Below are positions 53,517 through 63,257 of a stretch of DNA of 64,000 bases, in pieces; the stretch's first letter is position 1; each line of letters begins with the position of its first letter. Position numbers and translations under genes: made by a program. Origin of the DNA: Paenibacillus sp. S150 (lineage in GTDB: Bacteria > Bacillota > Bacilli > Paenibacillales > Paenibacillaceae); contig NZ_JACBYI010000033.1 in the NCBI RefSeq assembly GCF_019352175.1, forward strand, positions 1-64,000, read 5' to 3'. Under the pieces are notes generated by a model that searched no databases, was not told where the DNA came from, and saw only the letters and a program-made list of their open reading frames with translations.

Positions 53517-54296
53517 ATGGAAACCAGAACAAAGGTAACGTTCTTCGGAACGGAAGCGGCTATTCCGGAAGTGGGAGGTGAGACAGCCAGTTTTCTTATC
53601 AATGATCAGGTTATGGTAGACACAGGATGGAATATTGTGGATAATATCCGCCGCCAGGGTATTGACCCCGGCAATATCCGCTATCTCTTATTTACACATA
53701 TGCACCATGACCATTATATCTCGCTGCCATCCCTGCTCTATTATTTTCTGATTGCCAATAAGGATTTGGCGGACCTCAAAATATTGGGTCCGGAGGAAGA
53801 CCTGCAGCCTATCCTGCATCACACGCTTGAGTTTCTGTTCCTGAACCGCAAGTTTTATCCTGCCCGCAGCTATCCCACGATCATCCCGCTCAAGCCCGGC
53901 GATTCATACGATGACGAGCTGTTCCATCTGAAAACCGCCTCTTCGCTGCATCCGGTACAGGCGCTCTGCTACAAATATACCGACAGGGGAACCGGAAAAT
54001 CGGTCACTTTTACCGGAGATACCGCTTATCATGAGCCTATTACCGAGCTTGCCCGCGGTTCCTCGCTGCTCATCCATGAAGCCACTTACGGAGCCGCCCC
54101 GGCTAATCCGCTGAAGAACGGCGGCTTGCATTCCAGTGCGATGGACGCCGCGGAAATTGCCAAAGCAGCGGAAGTGGAGCAGCTCGCCCTGATCCATGGC
54201 CTGCGCCGCAATAATGAAGCCAGTGTACAGGCAGCGGCAGCCATTTATTCCGGTCCGGTGATGTGGCCGGAGAAAGATCAGACGGTTTATCTTTAG
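53517..54296 (+). CDS. Metallo-beta-lactamase-fold hydrolase, RNase Z/PhnP-like
   Basis: The protein has 259 residues. Metal motif THMHHDH, then FTGDT (bridging Asp) and LALIHG, define the two-metal centre. The LIHEATYG and LHSSAMDAAEIAK segments are typical of the RNase Z-like phosphodiesterase branch rather than beta-lactamases. It therefore probably cleaves a phosphodiester or cyclic phosphate in the cytoplasm. I start at ATG 53517 with AAAGGGTG upstream; the frame opens 13 codons earlier without a site. It is the first gene of the DeoR-controlled operon. Confidence 0.85.
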   Translation: METRTKVTFFGTEAAIPEVGGETASFLINDQVMVDTGWNIVDNIRRQGIDPGNIRYLLFTHMHHDHYISLPSLLYYFLIANKDLADLKILGPEEDLQPILHHTLEFLFLNRKFYPARSYPTIIPLKPGDSYDDELFHLKTASSLHPVQALCYKYTDRGTGKSVTFTGDTAYHEPITELARGSSLLIHEATYGAAPANPLKNGGLHSSAMDAAEIAKAAEVEQLALIHGLRRNNEASVQAAAAIYSGPVMWPEKDQTVYL

Positions 54297-54328
54297 GTTC
54301 AAATTCTATGAAAAGTGGTGAGCAAACA

Positions 54329-55654
54329 ATGAAACAAACGGTTCGTACTGCCTTATTTCCGGTTTTACTTGTCCTTGTCCTCCTGCTGTCCGGCTGCGCA
54401 CAGCCAAACAACTCCGTCTCCCCGGAAAGCCCGGCTTCAGCCGATGGCGCGAAACCGGCTGAAGCGGCGGGAACGGAGAAAGTTAAGCTCAGAATGACAA
54501 CCTGGTCGACCGCAGACAGCTATGAGATGCAGAAATCCGTACTGGACAGCTATATGAAGGAGCATCCCAATGTGGACATCACCTTCGAATCCGTGCCGGA
54601 TAATTACAATGAGAAGCTGATTGCCCAGTTTGCCATCGGCGATGCTCCTGACATTATCATGGTAGGAGACACGCATATCCCCATCTTCAGCGAGAACGGC
54701 GGACTTGCGGATTTATCCGCTTTTGTTGCCGGGGCTAACGGCGTCGATCCCGGCGATTTTTATGAGGATATTGTGAATTACGGAAAATACAAAGACAAGC
54801 TGTACGCCATGCCCAAGGATTGGACCAATATGGCGATCCTGTACAACAAAAAGCTGTTTGACGAAGCGCAGCTTCCTTATCCCCAAGCCGGATGGACATG
54901 GGATGAGCTGTACCAAACCGCCAAATCGCTGACTAAAACTGAAAACGGCAAAACCACCCAGTGGGGCTTTAAGCTGCCGGGTACCGACCAGCGCCGGGTG
55001 CAGCCGCTGGTGCTGGCTTACAGCGACGGCATTGTGAGTCCGGACGGCAGCACTTATGAAGGGTATATGAACAGCCCCGGAACGGTTACAGCGCTGCAAT
55101 GGTTAAGCGACGCTTTCCACAAGGATAAAATCATGCCAAGCAGCACCGATACCGACTCCTTCAAGGGCATCGATATGTTTGGCGCCGGGAAAGTGGCTAT
55201 GGATTTCAACGGCCGCTGGCCGATTGAAGATTATATGAAGGATTCGCAGCTGGAATTCGGTACGGTACCGCTTCCGGTCGGGCCCAACGGGGCCAACAAC
55301 TTCGTATTCTATGGCGGCTGGTCCATTTATGAAAAATCGAAGCACAAAGAAGCAGCCTGGGATGTCATCAAATATATGACCACCCGGGGCGGGGCGGAAG
55401 TATTCGGCGATTTCGGATTTGTGGCATACAAACCGGTAGCCGGGGAAAAAGGACAGGCGACAGATGTTAATTACAAATCGTTTACGGATGACATTCCCAA
55501 TACCAAAATAATGCCGGATACCATTGATGTCGATTATCCAAAAAGCGGAAAGCCGGCATTCACGGAAGCGCTGGAAAAAATACTGCTCTCCGAGACCGAT
55601 GTGCAGCAAGTGCTGGATGAAGCTGCAGCCGCAGCGGATAAAGCGAAGAAATAG
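54329..55654 (+). CDS. Extracellular binding lipoprotein, UgpB/MalE type
   Basis: The 441-residue precursor begins MKQTVRTALFPVLL and has the lipobox LLSGC, a linker and a family-1 binding domain (IAQFAIGDAPDIIMVGDTH, FGDFGFVAYKPV). Start ATG 54329 follows GGTGAG; two upstream ATG codons overlap the previous gene's end. Its operon partners are a phosphodiesterase-like and a calcineurin-like hydrolase, so the ligand may be an organophosphate such as a glycerophosphodiester, not only a sugar. Confidence 0.9.
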   Translation: MKQTVRTALFPVLLVLVLLLSGCAQPNNSVSPESPASADGAKPAEAAGTEKVKLRMTTWSTADSYEMQKSVLDSYMKEHPNVDITFESVPDNYNEKLIAQFAIGDAPDIIMVGDTHIPIFSENGGLADLSAFVAGANGVDPGDFYEDIVNYGKYKDKLYAMPKDWTNMAILYNKKLFDEAQLPYPQAGWTWDELYQTAKSLTKTENGKTTQWGFKLPGTDQRRVQPLVLAYSDGIVSPDGSTYEGYMNSPGTVTALQWLSDAFHKDKIMPSSTDTDSFKGIDMFGAGKVAMDFNGRWPIEDYMKDSQLEFGTVPLPVGPNGANNFVFYGGWSIYEKSKHKEAAWDVIKYMTTRGGAEVFGDFGFVAYKPVAGEKGQATDVNYKSFTDDIPNTKIMPDTIDVDYPKSGKPAFTEALEKILLSETDVQQVLDEAAAAADKAKK

Positions 55655-55713
55655 AGAAATCTTGACCGGCGGGCCGGACGGCCCGCCTGCCAAGCTATGG
55701 AGGGGCACTGGCA

Positions 55714-56649
55714 ATGGGAATTCCGACTGCCCGCAAGGCGGCAAAACCTGCGGTGCGCAAATCGCTATTGAAACGAAAGGAAGCGCTCGTCTTTTATGTG
55801 CTGATCTCTCCCTGGCTGCTTCATTTGATCCTTCTGGACGCGGGACCGATGCTCGCCTCGCTGTACTTCAGCCTTACGGAATGGAATATGCTGAAGCCCC
55901 CGCAGTGGACGGGTCTCAGCAATTATGCTTTTGCCCTCACAGAAGACCCCTTGTTCTGGAAGTCGCTGATGATTACGTTCGGGTTTGCCGTCCTTTCGGT
56001 GCCCTTGAACCTGGCCGCCGGACTGGCGCTGGCGCTGCTGCTCAATATCTCGCTGCCGGGCAACAAGCTGTTCCGCACCATCTATTATTTGCCCTCGCAA
56101 ATCAACGGGGTCGCGGTGATGGTAATGTGGATATTCGTCTTCAACCCGGAGCTTGGGCTGCTTAATACGTTCCTCGGATTATTCGGCATTCAGGGTCCAG
56201 GCTGGATTTTCGAGCCGGACTGGGCGCTTCCTTCCCTGGTCTTTATGAGCCTGTGGTCCGTTGGCGGCGGAACGATCATCTGGCTGGCCGGATTGAAGGG
56301 GATTCCGGAGTCGCTATATGAATCGGCCACTCTGGACGGCGCAGGCGCCTTAAAACGGTTTATCTATATTACCCTGCCTCTGCTCACGCCGACAATCTTT
56401 TTCAATCTGGTTACCGGCATAATTGGAGCGCTGCAGAAGTTTGGCGAGGCTTATGTGATGACAAAAGGGGGGCCGCTGAATTCCACCCGTTTTTTCAACT
56501 ATCATTTATACGATTATGCTTTCGGCAAATTCGAAATGGGTCTCGCCTCCGCTCTTGCCTGGCTTCTGTTCCTCATTATTCTGGCCCTGACCCTGCTCGT
56601 ATTCTCCAGCTCCGGGAGATGGGTGTATTACGGAGGTGAGAAAAAGTGA
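55714..56649 (+). CDS. ABC importer permease, UgpA/MalF type
   Basis: The 311-residue membrane protein has ISPWLLHLILLDAGPMLASL as its first membrane segment and the EAA loop YESATLDGAGALKRFIYITL. GGAGGGG precedes ATG 55714. The stop overlaps the start of the next permease gene (GTGATG). It lies 59 bp after the binding-protein gene. Confidence 0.92.
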   Translation: MGIPTARKAAKPAVRKSLLKRKEALVFYVLISPWLLHLILLDAGPMLASLYFSLTEWNMLKPPQWTGLSNYAFALTEDPLFWKSLMITFGFAVLSVPLNLAAGLALALLLNISLPGNKLFRTIYYLPSQINGVAVMVMWIFVFNPELGLLNTFLGLFGIQGPGWIFEPDWALPSLVFMSLWSVGGGTIIWLAGLKGIPESLYESATLDGAGALKRFIYITLPLLTPTIFFNLVTGIIGALQKFGEAYVMTKGGPLNSTRFFNYHLYDYAFGKFEMGLASALAWLLFLIILALTLLVFSSSGRWVYYGGEKK

Positions 56650-57479
56650 TGCTGAAAAAACATCCGGTGCTCAGCACCCTGCTCTATGCGCTGCTCCTTA
56701 GCGGTGCTGCCGTCATGCTGTTCCCGTTCGTATGGATGATTTCCACTTCATTAAAAAGCGATATCCAGTTATACGCCTGGCCGGCTGTCTGGCTTCCCTT
56801 TCCCTTGCAATGGGAAAATTACACCAAAGCGTTCACCCAGCTTCCGTTCGGTCTATGGTTCGGCAATACGGCGCTGGTTACCCTCATCAGCGTGGGCGGC
56901 GCGGTGCTGTCCTGCCCGGTTGTCGCTTACGGATTCGCCCGCTACCGCGCACGCGGACGCAATCTGTTGTTTATGGTCCTGATCTCCACGATGATGATTC
57001 CGTGGACCGTGGTGATGATCCCCAAATTTTTTCTGTTCACCAGCGTACACTGGATCAATACCTTTTTGCCGTTGACGGTGCCCGGTTTTTTCGGGAATGC
57101 TTTTTATATTTTTTTGCTCCGGCAATTTTTTCAGACGATCCCTCCCGACACGGAAGAAGCGGCCCAAATCGACGGCGCCGGTGTACTCGGCATTCTGTGG
57201 CATGTGCTGCTGCCGGTGACGGTGCCGGTACTGATAACTGTAGCTATTTTCCAATTTGACGCCTCATGGAACGACTTTCTCCAGCCCCTGCTTTATTTGA
57301 ACAGACAGAGCTTGTTTACGGTTTCGCTGGGGATGAACTTTTTCAACGGACAATATGATGTGCAGTGGAATTATTTAATGGCCGTCGCTTGCGTGGCTAT
57401 GCTGCCTACCCTCATTCTCTTCTTCATCGGACAAAAATATTTCGTACAAGGAATTGCCTTGACCGGCATGAAAGGCTGA
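56646..57479 (+). CDS. ABC importer permease, UgpE/MalG type
   Basis: The protein has 277 or 278 residues, with six membrane segments, the EAA loop EEAAQIDGAGVLGILWHVLL and a C-terminal QKYFVQGIALTGMKG. It may start at GTG 56646 or ATG 56649. GGAGGTGAG lies upstream, and the ATG forms a TGATG overlap with the previous stop, indicating coupling. It completes the importer. As elsewhere here, no ATPase gene is present. Confidence 0.92.
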   Translation: MMLKKHPVLSTLLYALLLSGAAVMLFPFVWMISTSLKSDIQLYAWPAVWLPFPLQWENYTKAFTQLPFGLWFGNTALVTLISVGGAVLSCPVVAYGFARYRARGRNLLFMVLISTMMIPWTVVMIPKFFLFTSVHWINTFLPLTVPGFFGNAFYIFLLRQFFQTIPPDTEEAAQIDGAGVLGILWHVLLPVTVPVLITVAIFQFDASWNDFLQPLLYLNRQSLFTVSLGMNFFNGQYDVQWNYLMAVACVAMLPTLILFFIGQKYFVQGIALTGMKG

Positions 57480-57515
57480 TTCGTTTGTAACGTTGCTGCA
57501 GGGAGGTTTCCTTCA

Positions 57516-59333
57516 TTGAGAATTCTTGTATTGGGTGATTTTCATATAGACCGGCAACAGCCGGAATTGACAGAGCGGGCCATGGAGGATGCCGCCCGGA
57601 CCTCCCCGGATCTGGTCATACCGCTTGGCGATTTTGGCAGAAACGGGCTTATTGGCACACCGGAGGGCATTGAGGAAGCCAAGGGATATCTCGACACTAT
57701 CGGGGTGCCCCTGCGGCCGATCATGGGGAATCACGATCTGGAGCGGGAATCTGCCGGCAAACAGCCAAAGGGAACGATGGAGGCGGCATTCCTGCGCCTG
57801 TTCGGGCAGTCCGAGCCTTACGGTGTACTGGAATTCAAGGAATGGAGGCTGTTCTTTGCTTCTACCGAACCCCAGCCCGAAGACTCCTGCTACGATGTGC
57901 AGGAATGCTACGTGACAGACGCCCAGTTCAATGCGCTTGTTGTCAAATTAAAAGAGCGTCCCGGAGTCCCGGTGATTTTCTTTACACATGCGCCCCCGAT
58001 CGGATGCGGCCTGCGGACAGTCCCGCGTGTACATGTCCGGTCCACCAACGCCTATCTTGATCAAAACCATGATCCTTACCGCTGGCTGGAGCTTGTCCGC
58101 GCGTTTCCGGAAATCGTGATGTGGTTCTCCGCCCATTATCATCTCAGCCATGCGTATACCAACTCGCACACCGAAGTCCATGGAACCCATTTCTTCTTGA
58201 CCGGGGTCCACAGCTCTTGCACCCGCGACGGCAAACGCCAGTCCCGGATTCTTGAGCTTGATTCCGGAGGCGTGAGCGTCCGCACTTTGGACCATTCATC
58301 CCGGCAGATTACGCCGGAGGGCTCCTTTGAATGGCAAGGAAGACCGGGCGGGATGGCGGAGATTCCCGCCAAGCCTTCCGGTGTAAGCCAAGGCGCCCCC
58401 CAGGATCTTTCGGCAGCGGCTGCGCCTGCAGTCCGCCTCATCAGGGAGTGTCCGGTCGGCGAAGCCCCTTCCGTACCTTACGGAGTAGTCTCATTGCCGC
58501 ACAACCGCTATCTGGTTGGAACAGGCGACGGCTTCTCTTGGGAAGCGGAGCCGGATACCAGCGCCGTGCTGGGCACCTTGCATCTTGGCCCGCCTCTCCG
58601 CAGCATCACGGCAACTGCCGGCATCTGCTGGTTGGCTTGGGACCGCAGCCTCGGCTATTCGGACTTGTCCAGTCCTTGGCGCTTCGTCCGGCTGGAGAAG
58701 GGAATCTGGCCAGAGGCGTTTCATACCTTCGCGCAACCGGTGGAAGCCCTTGCCCCGAAGGGTGACGGCACCGTTTGGGCAGCCGCCGGGGGTTGGCTGT
58801 GGGAAGCATCGCCGGCGGAAAACGGCCTGAAGCTCGAGCCGGCTATCCCCTTGCCGGAATCATGCCGGCAGCTGACAGCCGCTGACGGGCAAGCCTGGGT
58901 AGTTGGACAATCAGGCACGCTTTATCACTGGACTGCCTCTGCCGGCAAGCTCGTTGCCGTCAGAGGCCAGGTAGCAGCCTGGGATGTACGGGAAGGCGAA
59001 ACAGCCGCCGTAATTGCGGCTGCGGATCATTATGAAGTAGAGATTAGCGGGAAAAAGGTTAGCAGGTACCTGTTGCCGGGCATTCCCGATCCGGCGGGTC
59101 CGGCTCAGATCCTTGCCCTTGGACAAGGCGCCTTCGTGGTTGTCCTGAACGGCAAGGCTTATGCGGGCGGCGGCGGAATGCGCTCTCCCCTTCCGCTGAA
59201 CGAAGATTCGGCCGGAATTCATGCCGTTTCCCGATGTTCTGAAGATGCTTGGCAGTTTGCAGTGTCCACAGCTGGGGAAGAAGAGGGAACCGGGCTGCTG
59301 CAAATATGGCAGATCCAACCCCCGAGGTCATAA
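57516..59333 (+). CDS. Calcineurin-like metallophosphoesterase with C-terminal propeller-like region
   Basis: The 605-residue protein starts at TTG 57516 after GGGAGG. The phosphoesterase domain (about 1-260) has Asp8-x-His10 (GDFHID), Asp39-Asn43 (GDFGRN), GNHD (71-74), His158 in FFTHAPP and His207-x-His209 (SAHYHL), the complete two-metal set. Residues of about 300-600 are a string of short beta-rich repeats with Trp/Gly (VWAAAGGWLWE, AWVVGQSGTLYHW), resembling a beta-propeller. There is no signal peptide. It ends the DeoR operon and could hydrolyse an imported phosphoester. Confidence 0.88.
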   Translation: MRILVLGDFHIDRQQPELTERAMEDAARTSPDLVIPLGDFGRNGLIGTPEGIEEAKGYLDTIGVPLRPIMGNHDLERESAGKQPKGTMEAAFLRLFGQSEPYGVLEFKEWRLFFASTEPQPEDSCYDVQECYVTDAQFNALVVKLKERPGVPVIFFTHAPPIGCGLRTVPRVHVRSTNAYLDQNHDPYRWLELVRAFPEIVMWFSAHYHLSHAYTNSHTEVHGTHFFLTGVHSSCTRDGKRQSRILELDSGGVSVRTLDHSSRQITPEGSFEWQGRPGGMAEIPAKPSGVSQGAPQDLSAAAAPAVRLIRECPVGEAPSVPYGVVSLPHNRYLVGTGDGFSWEAEPDTSAVLGTLHLGPPLRSITATAGICWLAWDRSLGYSDLSSPWRFVRLEKGIWPEAFHTFAQPVEALAPKGDGTVWAAAGGWLWEASPAENGLKLEPAIPLPESCRQLTAADGQAWVVGQSGTLYHWTASAGKLVAVRGQVAAWDVREGETAAVIAAADHYEVEISGKKVSRYLLPGIPDPAGPAQILALGQGAFVVVLNGKAYAGGGGMRSPLPLNEDSAGIHAVSRCSEDAWQFAVSTAGEEEGTGLLQIWQIQPPRS

Positions 59334-59369
59334 TCAAGAATAGAGACCAAAGGATTACAGGCTCTAACT

Positions 59370-59520
59370 CACCTACAGTAGATACCTAATCCATCCGATT
59401 CTCCCCCTTTCAGGGGAATAGGCCTAAATTAAGTTCACTTTTTCCCACTATTCCCTCTGCCGTGAGCTTTTCCATCCATTCTATGTTTACTAATTCCACT
59501 TCGCTCCCCTGCCTCCGGCA
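59370..59520. repeat. Short variant of the long intergenic module
   Basis: It aligns with 8785-8945: ACCTAATCCATCCGATTC, then CCTAAATTAAGTTCACTT with TTTCCCACTA, CTCTGCCG and TAATTCCACTTCGCTCC. It carries the inverted TAGTGGGAAAAAG motif. It has no gene and lies between convergent genes. Confidence 0.7.
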
Positions 59521-59569
59521 GCGTTCATGTTAAGCCCCTCTAATTCCGCCATTTAGCATCAGGTCCGAG

Positions 59570-60401
59570 TTAATTCCCGCGCCTTAACGGGCCCGCTCCG
59601 CTTGCTATGCATCCTCCGTCGCATATAATATCCGTACCTGTCAGGTAGCCCATGCGTTCATCCGCACATGCGGCATACAGGGAAGCAATCTCATCCGCTT
59701 TGCCCAGACGCTTGATCGCATTGTACTTCATATACGTCATTGCTTCGTCTTTTTCCAAATCTCCCATGGGAGTTTCGAAATTCCCGGGCGTGATGGAGAG
59801 AACGCGCACGCCTATTTTTCCAAAGCGGGCCGCATCAGTTCTGGCAAACCAGACCACAAAGTTTTTACTGATCCCATAGGCCACTCCGGCACGAACTTTC
59901 TTAGGGAAAAGATTAACCCGGCGCATCATTTTCCGCATGAATTTATTCCGGTCGATGCGGCTAAGCCGGTAGCACCTCTTGGGCATCAGGAACTGCGGTG
60001 TAAGAAAGGCAGACATCGAAGAGGTGTCAATGATGCATCCCCCGCTGTGCATTACCTCATGGAATGCATCGTTGACGTTGATCGCGCCAAGCGCATTGGC
60101 CTCCATAATTTGCTGTGCACCGCCCATGTGCGGTGACATGCCCGCTTGCATGTATAACGGTTTTTACAGCACCAACAGCGCGGGCATGCCCGGCCAGAAG
60201 CTGGGTGCTTGTGCGGTCCGAGATATCACAGCTGAAAGCTTCGGCTTCAATGTTCATGGTTTTTAATTCTTCGACTGCATTCTCCAACTTTGCTGCCGTG
60301 CGGCCAACCAAAATGACATAGTAACCTTTCCCGCCCATAATTTTTGCGGTGGCAAAGCCCATTCCGCTGCCACCGCCTGTAATGACGCATACGGTTTTCA
60401 T
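59570..60401 (-). pseudogene. Short-chain dehydrogenase/reductase, frameshifted
   Basis: The 5' part (from ATG 60401) has the NAD(P) motif TGGGSGMGFATA and runs to VKTVIHASG. The rest (Ser catalytic region IIDTSSMSAF, YGISKN, SITPGNFETPM, GTDIICDGG) is in another frame. The break fits one extra G in the GGG run at 60141-60143; removing it joins HASG to MSPHMGG. The gene would encode an intact SDR of about 275 residues. The overlap ATGA with the upstream epimerase gene (60398-60401) indicates one operon. A sequencing error or programmed shift is possible. Confidence 0.85.
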
Positions 60402-61428
60402 ATAGCTTTTGTTCCAATCTTGTTCTCACGTTGCAGCCATTCAATAGTATCCGCAATGGTCTCAGCGAACGGGCGTGTATGATAATCAAGCTCCTGCTGT
60501 GCCTTCGTATAATCGAACACATTGTTGCGCACAAGATTGTATACCGCAAAGCTTGTCATTCGCGCAGGCTTTCCGGTTATTTTTTCACTTAGATCGGACA
60601 GGCTGCCGGAGCCGGCAGAATCAGCTTGACTTCCTTTGCGCCGCTTAGACTGCTCAGCAGACGGAACATCTCGGCCATGGTGACGCATTCATTGCCCAGA
60701 ATATAGCCTTCACCTTTGCGGCCTTTCTCGCAGCAGGCCACAATGGCATCGGCCAAATCACGCACATCTACAGCGTTGAAGCTGCCCGATACGCCGGCCG
60801 ACATTTTCCCTTCAACATATTCGATGATAAAGCTCGCTACCGGCCCGTAGGCATAATCATCAGGTCCGCTAATCCCCGTTGGAAATACGATAGAAGCATC
60901 GATTCCGTGCTGCTGTACTGCATCCATCACCGCTTGTGAAGCCATCGCTTTCGTCTTTCCATAATACCCTACGACCTTGTCCGGGTCGTAACGGTCCACC
61001 TCTCTGACTGGCGTACCGTGCGGAAGTTCAGGGATCGCGCTGATGGAGCTGACATATATAAATTTTTTCACCTTATGTCTCAAGCAGGCAGCTATAATAT
61101 TCTTGGTTCCGACTACATTCACATCATACACCTTCTGATTGAAGTCTCCACTGACGGTAACGATAGCCGCACAATGAATGACAATCACCTCGGTACCCTG
61201 CTCTGCGGAAAAGAAAGGCTCCAGGGATTCCTTATCGGTAACATCCCCTACACACACATGAACTTCCTCAGGAACGCGCAATGCAGCAGGGTCTCCTTTT
61301 AGCACAAGTCCGCGAACGGCTTTATTTTCCTCTAACAGCCTCGCTGCTACGCTGCTGCCAAGGTTGCCTGCTACACCGGTAACAAGATATAGTGTATTTG
61401 TATTATTGCTTGGTTTGTCCATGACCAT
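60398..61428 (-). pseudogene. NAD-dependent epimerase/dehydratase-like extended SDR, frameshifted
   Basis: The intact 5' part has Rossmann motif TGVAGNLGSSVA, the active-site YYGKTKA (YxxxK) and IYVSSISA. It reads 279 codons and stops at 60589. The C-terminal portion (LSDLSEKITGKPARMT..FDYTKAQQELDY) continues in another frame to 60398. The shift fits one missing base near 60601-60604. Joined, it gives about 342 residues, the normal length. It is related to dihydroflavonol reductase-like and nucleoside-diphosphate-sugar epimerases. It is divergent from the intact two-component system at 61519. Confidence 0.85.
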
Positions 61429-61518
61429 TTCTCCTTATATATAGGATTGGGCTGCTTCTTGGCATCATCATAATCTCCCCAGATAAACTCAACATTAACA
61501 AACGAAAGAGGCTGCTTT

Positions 61519-62193
61519 ATGTTCAACATTTTAGTTGCAGAAGATCATGTCAATACACGCCGGTTACTAAAAACGGTATTGGAGGCAAACGGATATCAGG
61601 CTTTTGAAGCGGCAGATGGGAAAGAGGCGCTGGAAATGCTGGACCGGCAGCATATAGATCTGCTGATCACAGATGTCATGATGCCCGAAACAGACGGTTA
61701 TACACTGACAAAGGAGCTGCGGGATGCGGGCAGCCTGATTCCCATTCTGATGCTTACGGCGAAACAGCTGCCTGCTGACAAGCGCCACGGTTTTCTTGCC
61801 GGGACCGATGATTATATGATAAAGCCTGTAGATGAGGATGAAATGCTGCTGCGCATCAAGGCGCTGCTGCGGCGTGCACAGATAGCCTCTGCCCGCAAAA
61901 TAGAAATCGGTGCAGTTACACTGGATTACGACTCGCTTCATGTCATTCGCGGCAGCGAAACTTCAACACTGCCTCCCAAAGAGTTCTATTTATTGTACAA
62001 GCTGCTCTCCTACCCCGACAAAATCTTTACACGAATTCAGCTGATGGATGAAATCTGGGGGATGGAGACCGACAGTGCCGATAATACAATTAACGTGCAT
62101 ATCAACCGTCTGCGGAACAGGTTTGCGGATTATCCTGAGTTTGAAATTGTTACAGTTCGCGGACTGGGCTATAAGGGAGTGCGGAAGGCATGA
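61519..62193 (+). CDS. OmpR-family response regulator
   Basis: The 224-residue protein has a receiver with Asp52 in LITDVMMPETDGY and Lys102 in MIKPVD, and a C-terminal winged helix (LPPKEFYLLYKLLSYPDKIF; NTINVHINRLRNRF). AAAGAGG lies upstream of the ATG. It overlaps the kinase gene by four bases. It faces the two SDR genes across a 90-bp gap and may regulate them. Confidence 0.94.
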   Translation: MFNILVAEDHVNTRRLLKTVLEANGYQAFEAADGKEALEMLDRQHIDLLITDVMMPETDGYTLTKELRDAGSLIPILMLTAKQLPADKRHGFLAGTDDYMIKPVDEDEMLLRIKALLRRAQIASARKIEIGAVTLDYDSLHVIRGSETSTLPPKEFYLLYKLLSYPDKIFTRIQLMDEIWGMETDSADNTINVHINRLRNRFADYPEFEIVTVRGLGYKGVRKA

Positions 62194-63254
62194 AAAGAAC
62201 ATTTCGCTCAATGGTGCGGAATTTAGGCTTCGTAACTATTATAGCGGCGAACAATTTTGTGCTGATTGCGGCATGTATGGGCTTGGCGGCGCTGGGAGCG
62301 ATTTTGATGATCAAAAACGGTCTGATTCCCGGAGATTTTTATACTAATCCGTTGACCATGCTGAACTTTGCATTTTTGCTAGGAATCACTGTAAGCATTA
62401 TTACTGCCGTCATCAGCAGCCGCCTGAGCAAACTATATATCCGCATTCCACTGAACGGGATGAAAAAGCTGGCCCGCGGCGATTTTAATACCCGGATTGA
62501 TTTCGGTTATCTGCCTATGCCGCAGGAATTTGATGAGCTGGCCGCTGCATTCAATGAGATGGCCAAGGAATTAAGCGGCATTGAGATGATGCGTGCCGAT
62601 TTCATCAATAATTTCTCACATGAATTCAAAACGCCTATCGTGTCGCTGCGCGGATTTGCCAAGCAGCTGCAAAAGCATGATCTAACGGAGCAGCAGCGTA
62701 CAGAATATACTGATATTATTGTTAGTGAAACAGACCGGTTGTCCCAACTGGCAACCAATATCCTCAATTTAACTAAGCTTGAAAATCAGATCATACTGAC
62801 TGGCAGGGTTTCATATAATTTGGCTGAACAGCTACGTCAAGCCATACTTTTGCTTGAAAAAAAATGGACAGCAAAAAAAATGGAGCTGGAGCTAAACATG
62901 GAGGAGGCGCAATTTACAGGCAATGAGCAAATGCTGGCGCAAGTGTGGACAAATTTGCTGGACAATGCCATCAAATTCTCCTCTGAAGGCAGTAAATTGC
63001 GCGTGAATTTGTTTGGGGATGAGCAGCAGACGGTTGTGCAGATACAGGATTTCGGCTGCGGCATGGACGAAACCACATCAAAGTATATCTTTGACAAATT
63101 GTATCAAGGCGATGTATCCCATGCAATTGAGGGAAACGGTCTTGGTCTTTCCATTGTGCTGAAAATCGTAGAACTGCATAAGGGCTCCATCCAAGTACAG
63201 AGCGCTTTGCGCAAAGGATCGATTTTCACGGTTACGCTGCCGAATGAAATGTAA
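62190..63254 (+). CDS. Sensor histidine kinase, short-loop type
   Basis: The 354-residue kinase has two membrane segments (about 13-40 and 56-78) joined by only about 15 residues, so the signal is probably sensed in the membrane. HAMP follows, then His144 in NFSHEFKTPIVSL, and an HATPase domain (WTNLLDNAIKF, DFGCGM, GNGLGLSIV). It is translationally coupled to the response regulator (ATGA overlap). The ligand is unknown. Confidence 0.93.
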   Translation: MKRTFRSMVRNLGFVTIIAANNFVLIAACMGLAALGAILMIKNGLIPGDFYTNPLTMLNFAFLLGITVSIITAVISSRLSKLYIRIPLNGMKKLARGDFNTRIDFGYLPMPQEFDELAAAFNEMAKELSGIEMMRADFINNFSHEFKTPIVSLRGFAKQLQKHDLTEQQRTEYTDIIVSETDRLSQLATNILNLTKLENQIILTGRVSYNLAEQLRQAILLLEKKWTAKKMELELNMEEAQFTGNEQMLAQVWTNLLDNAIKFSSEGSKLRVNLFGDEQQTVVQIQDFGCGMDETTSKYIFDKLYQGDVSHAIEGNGLGLSIVLKIVELHKGSIQVQSALRKGSIFTVTLPNEM

Positions 63255-63257
63255 AAG

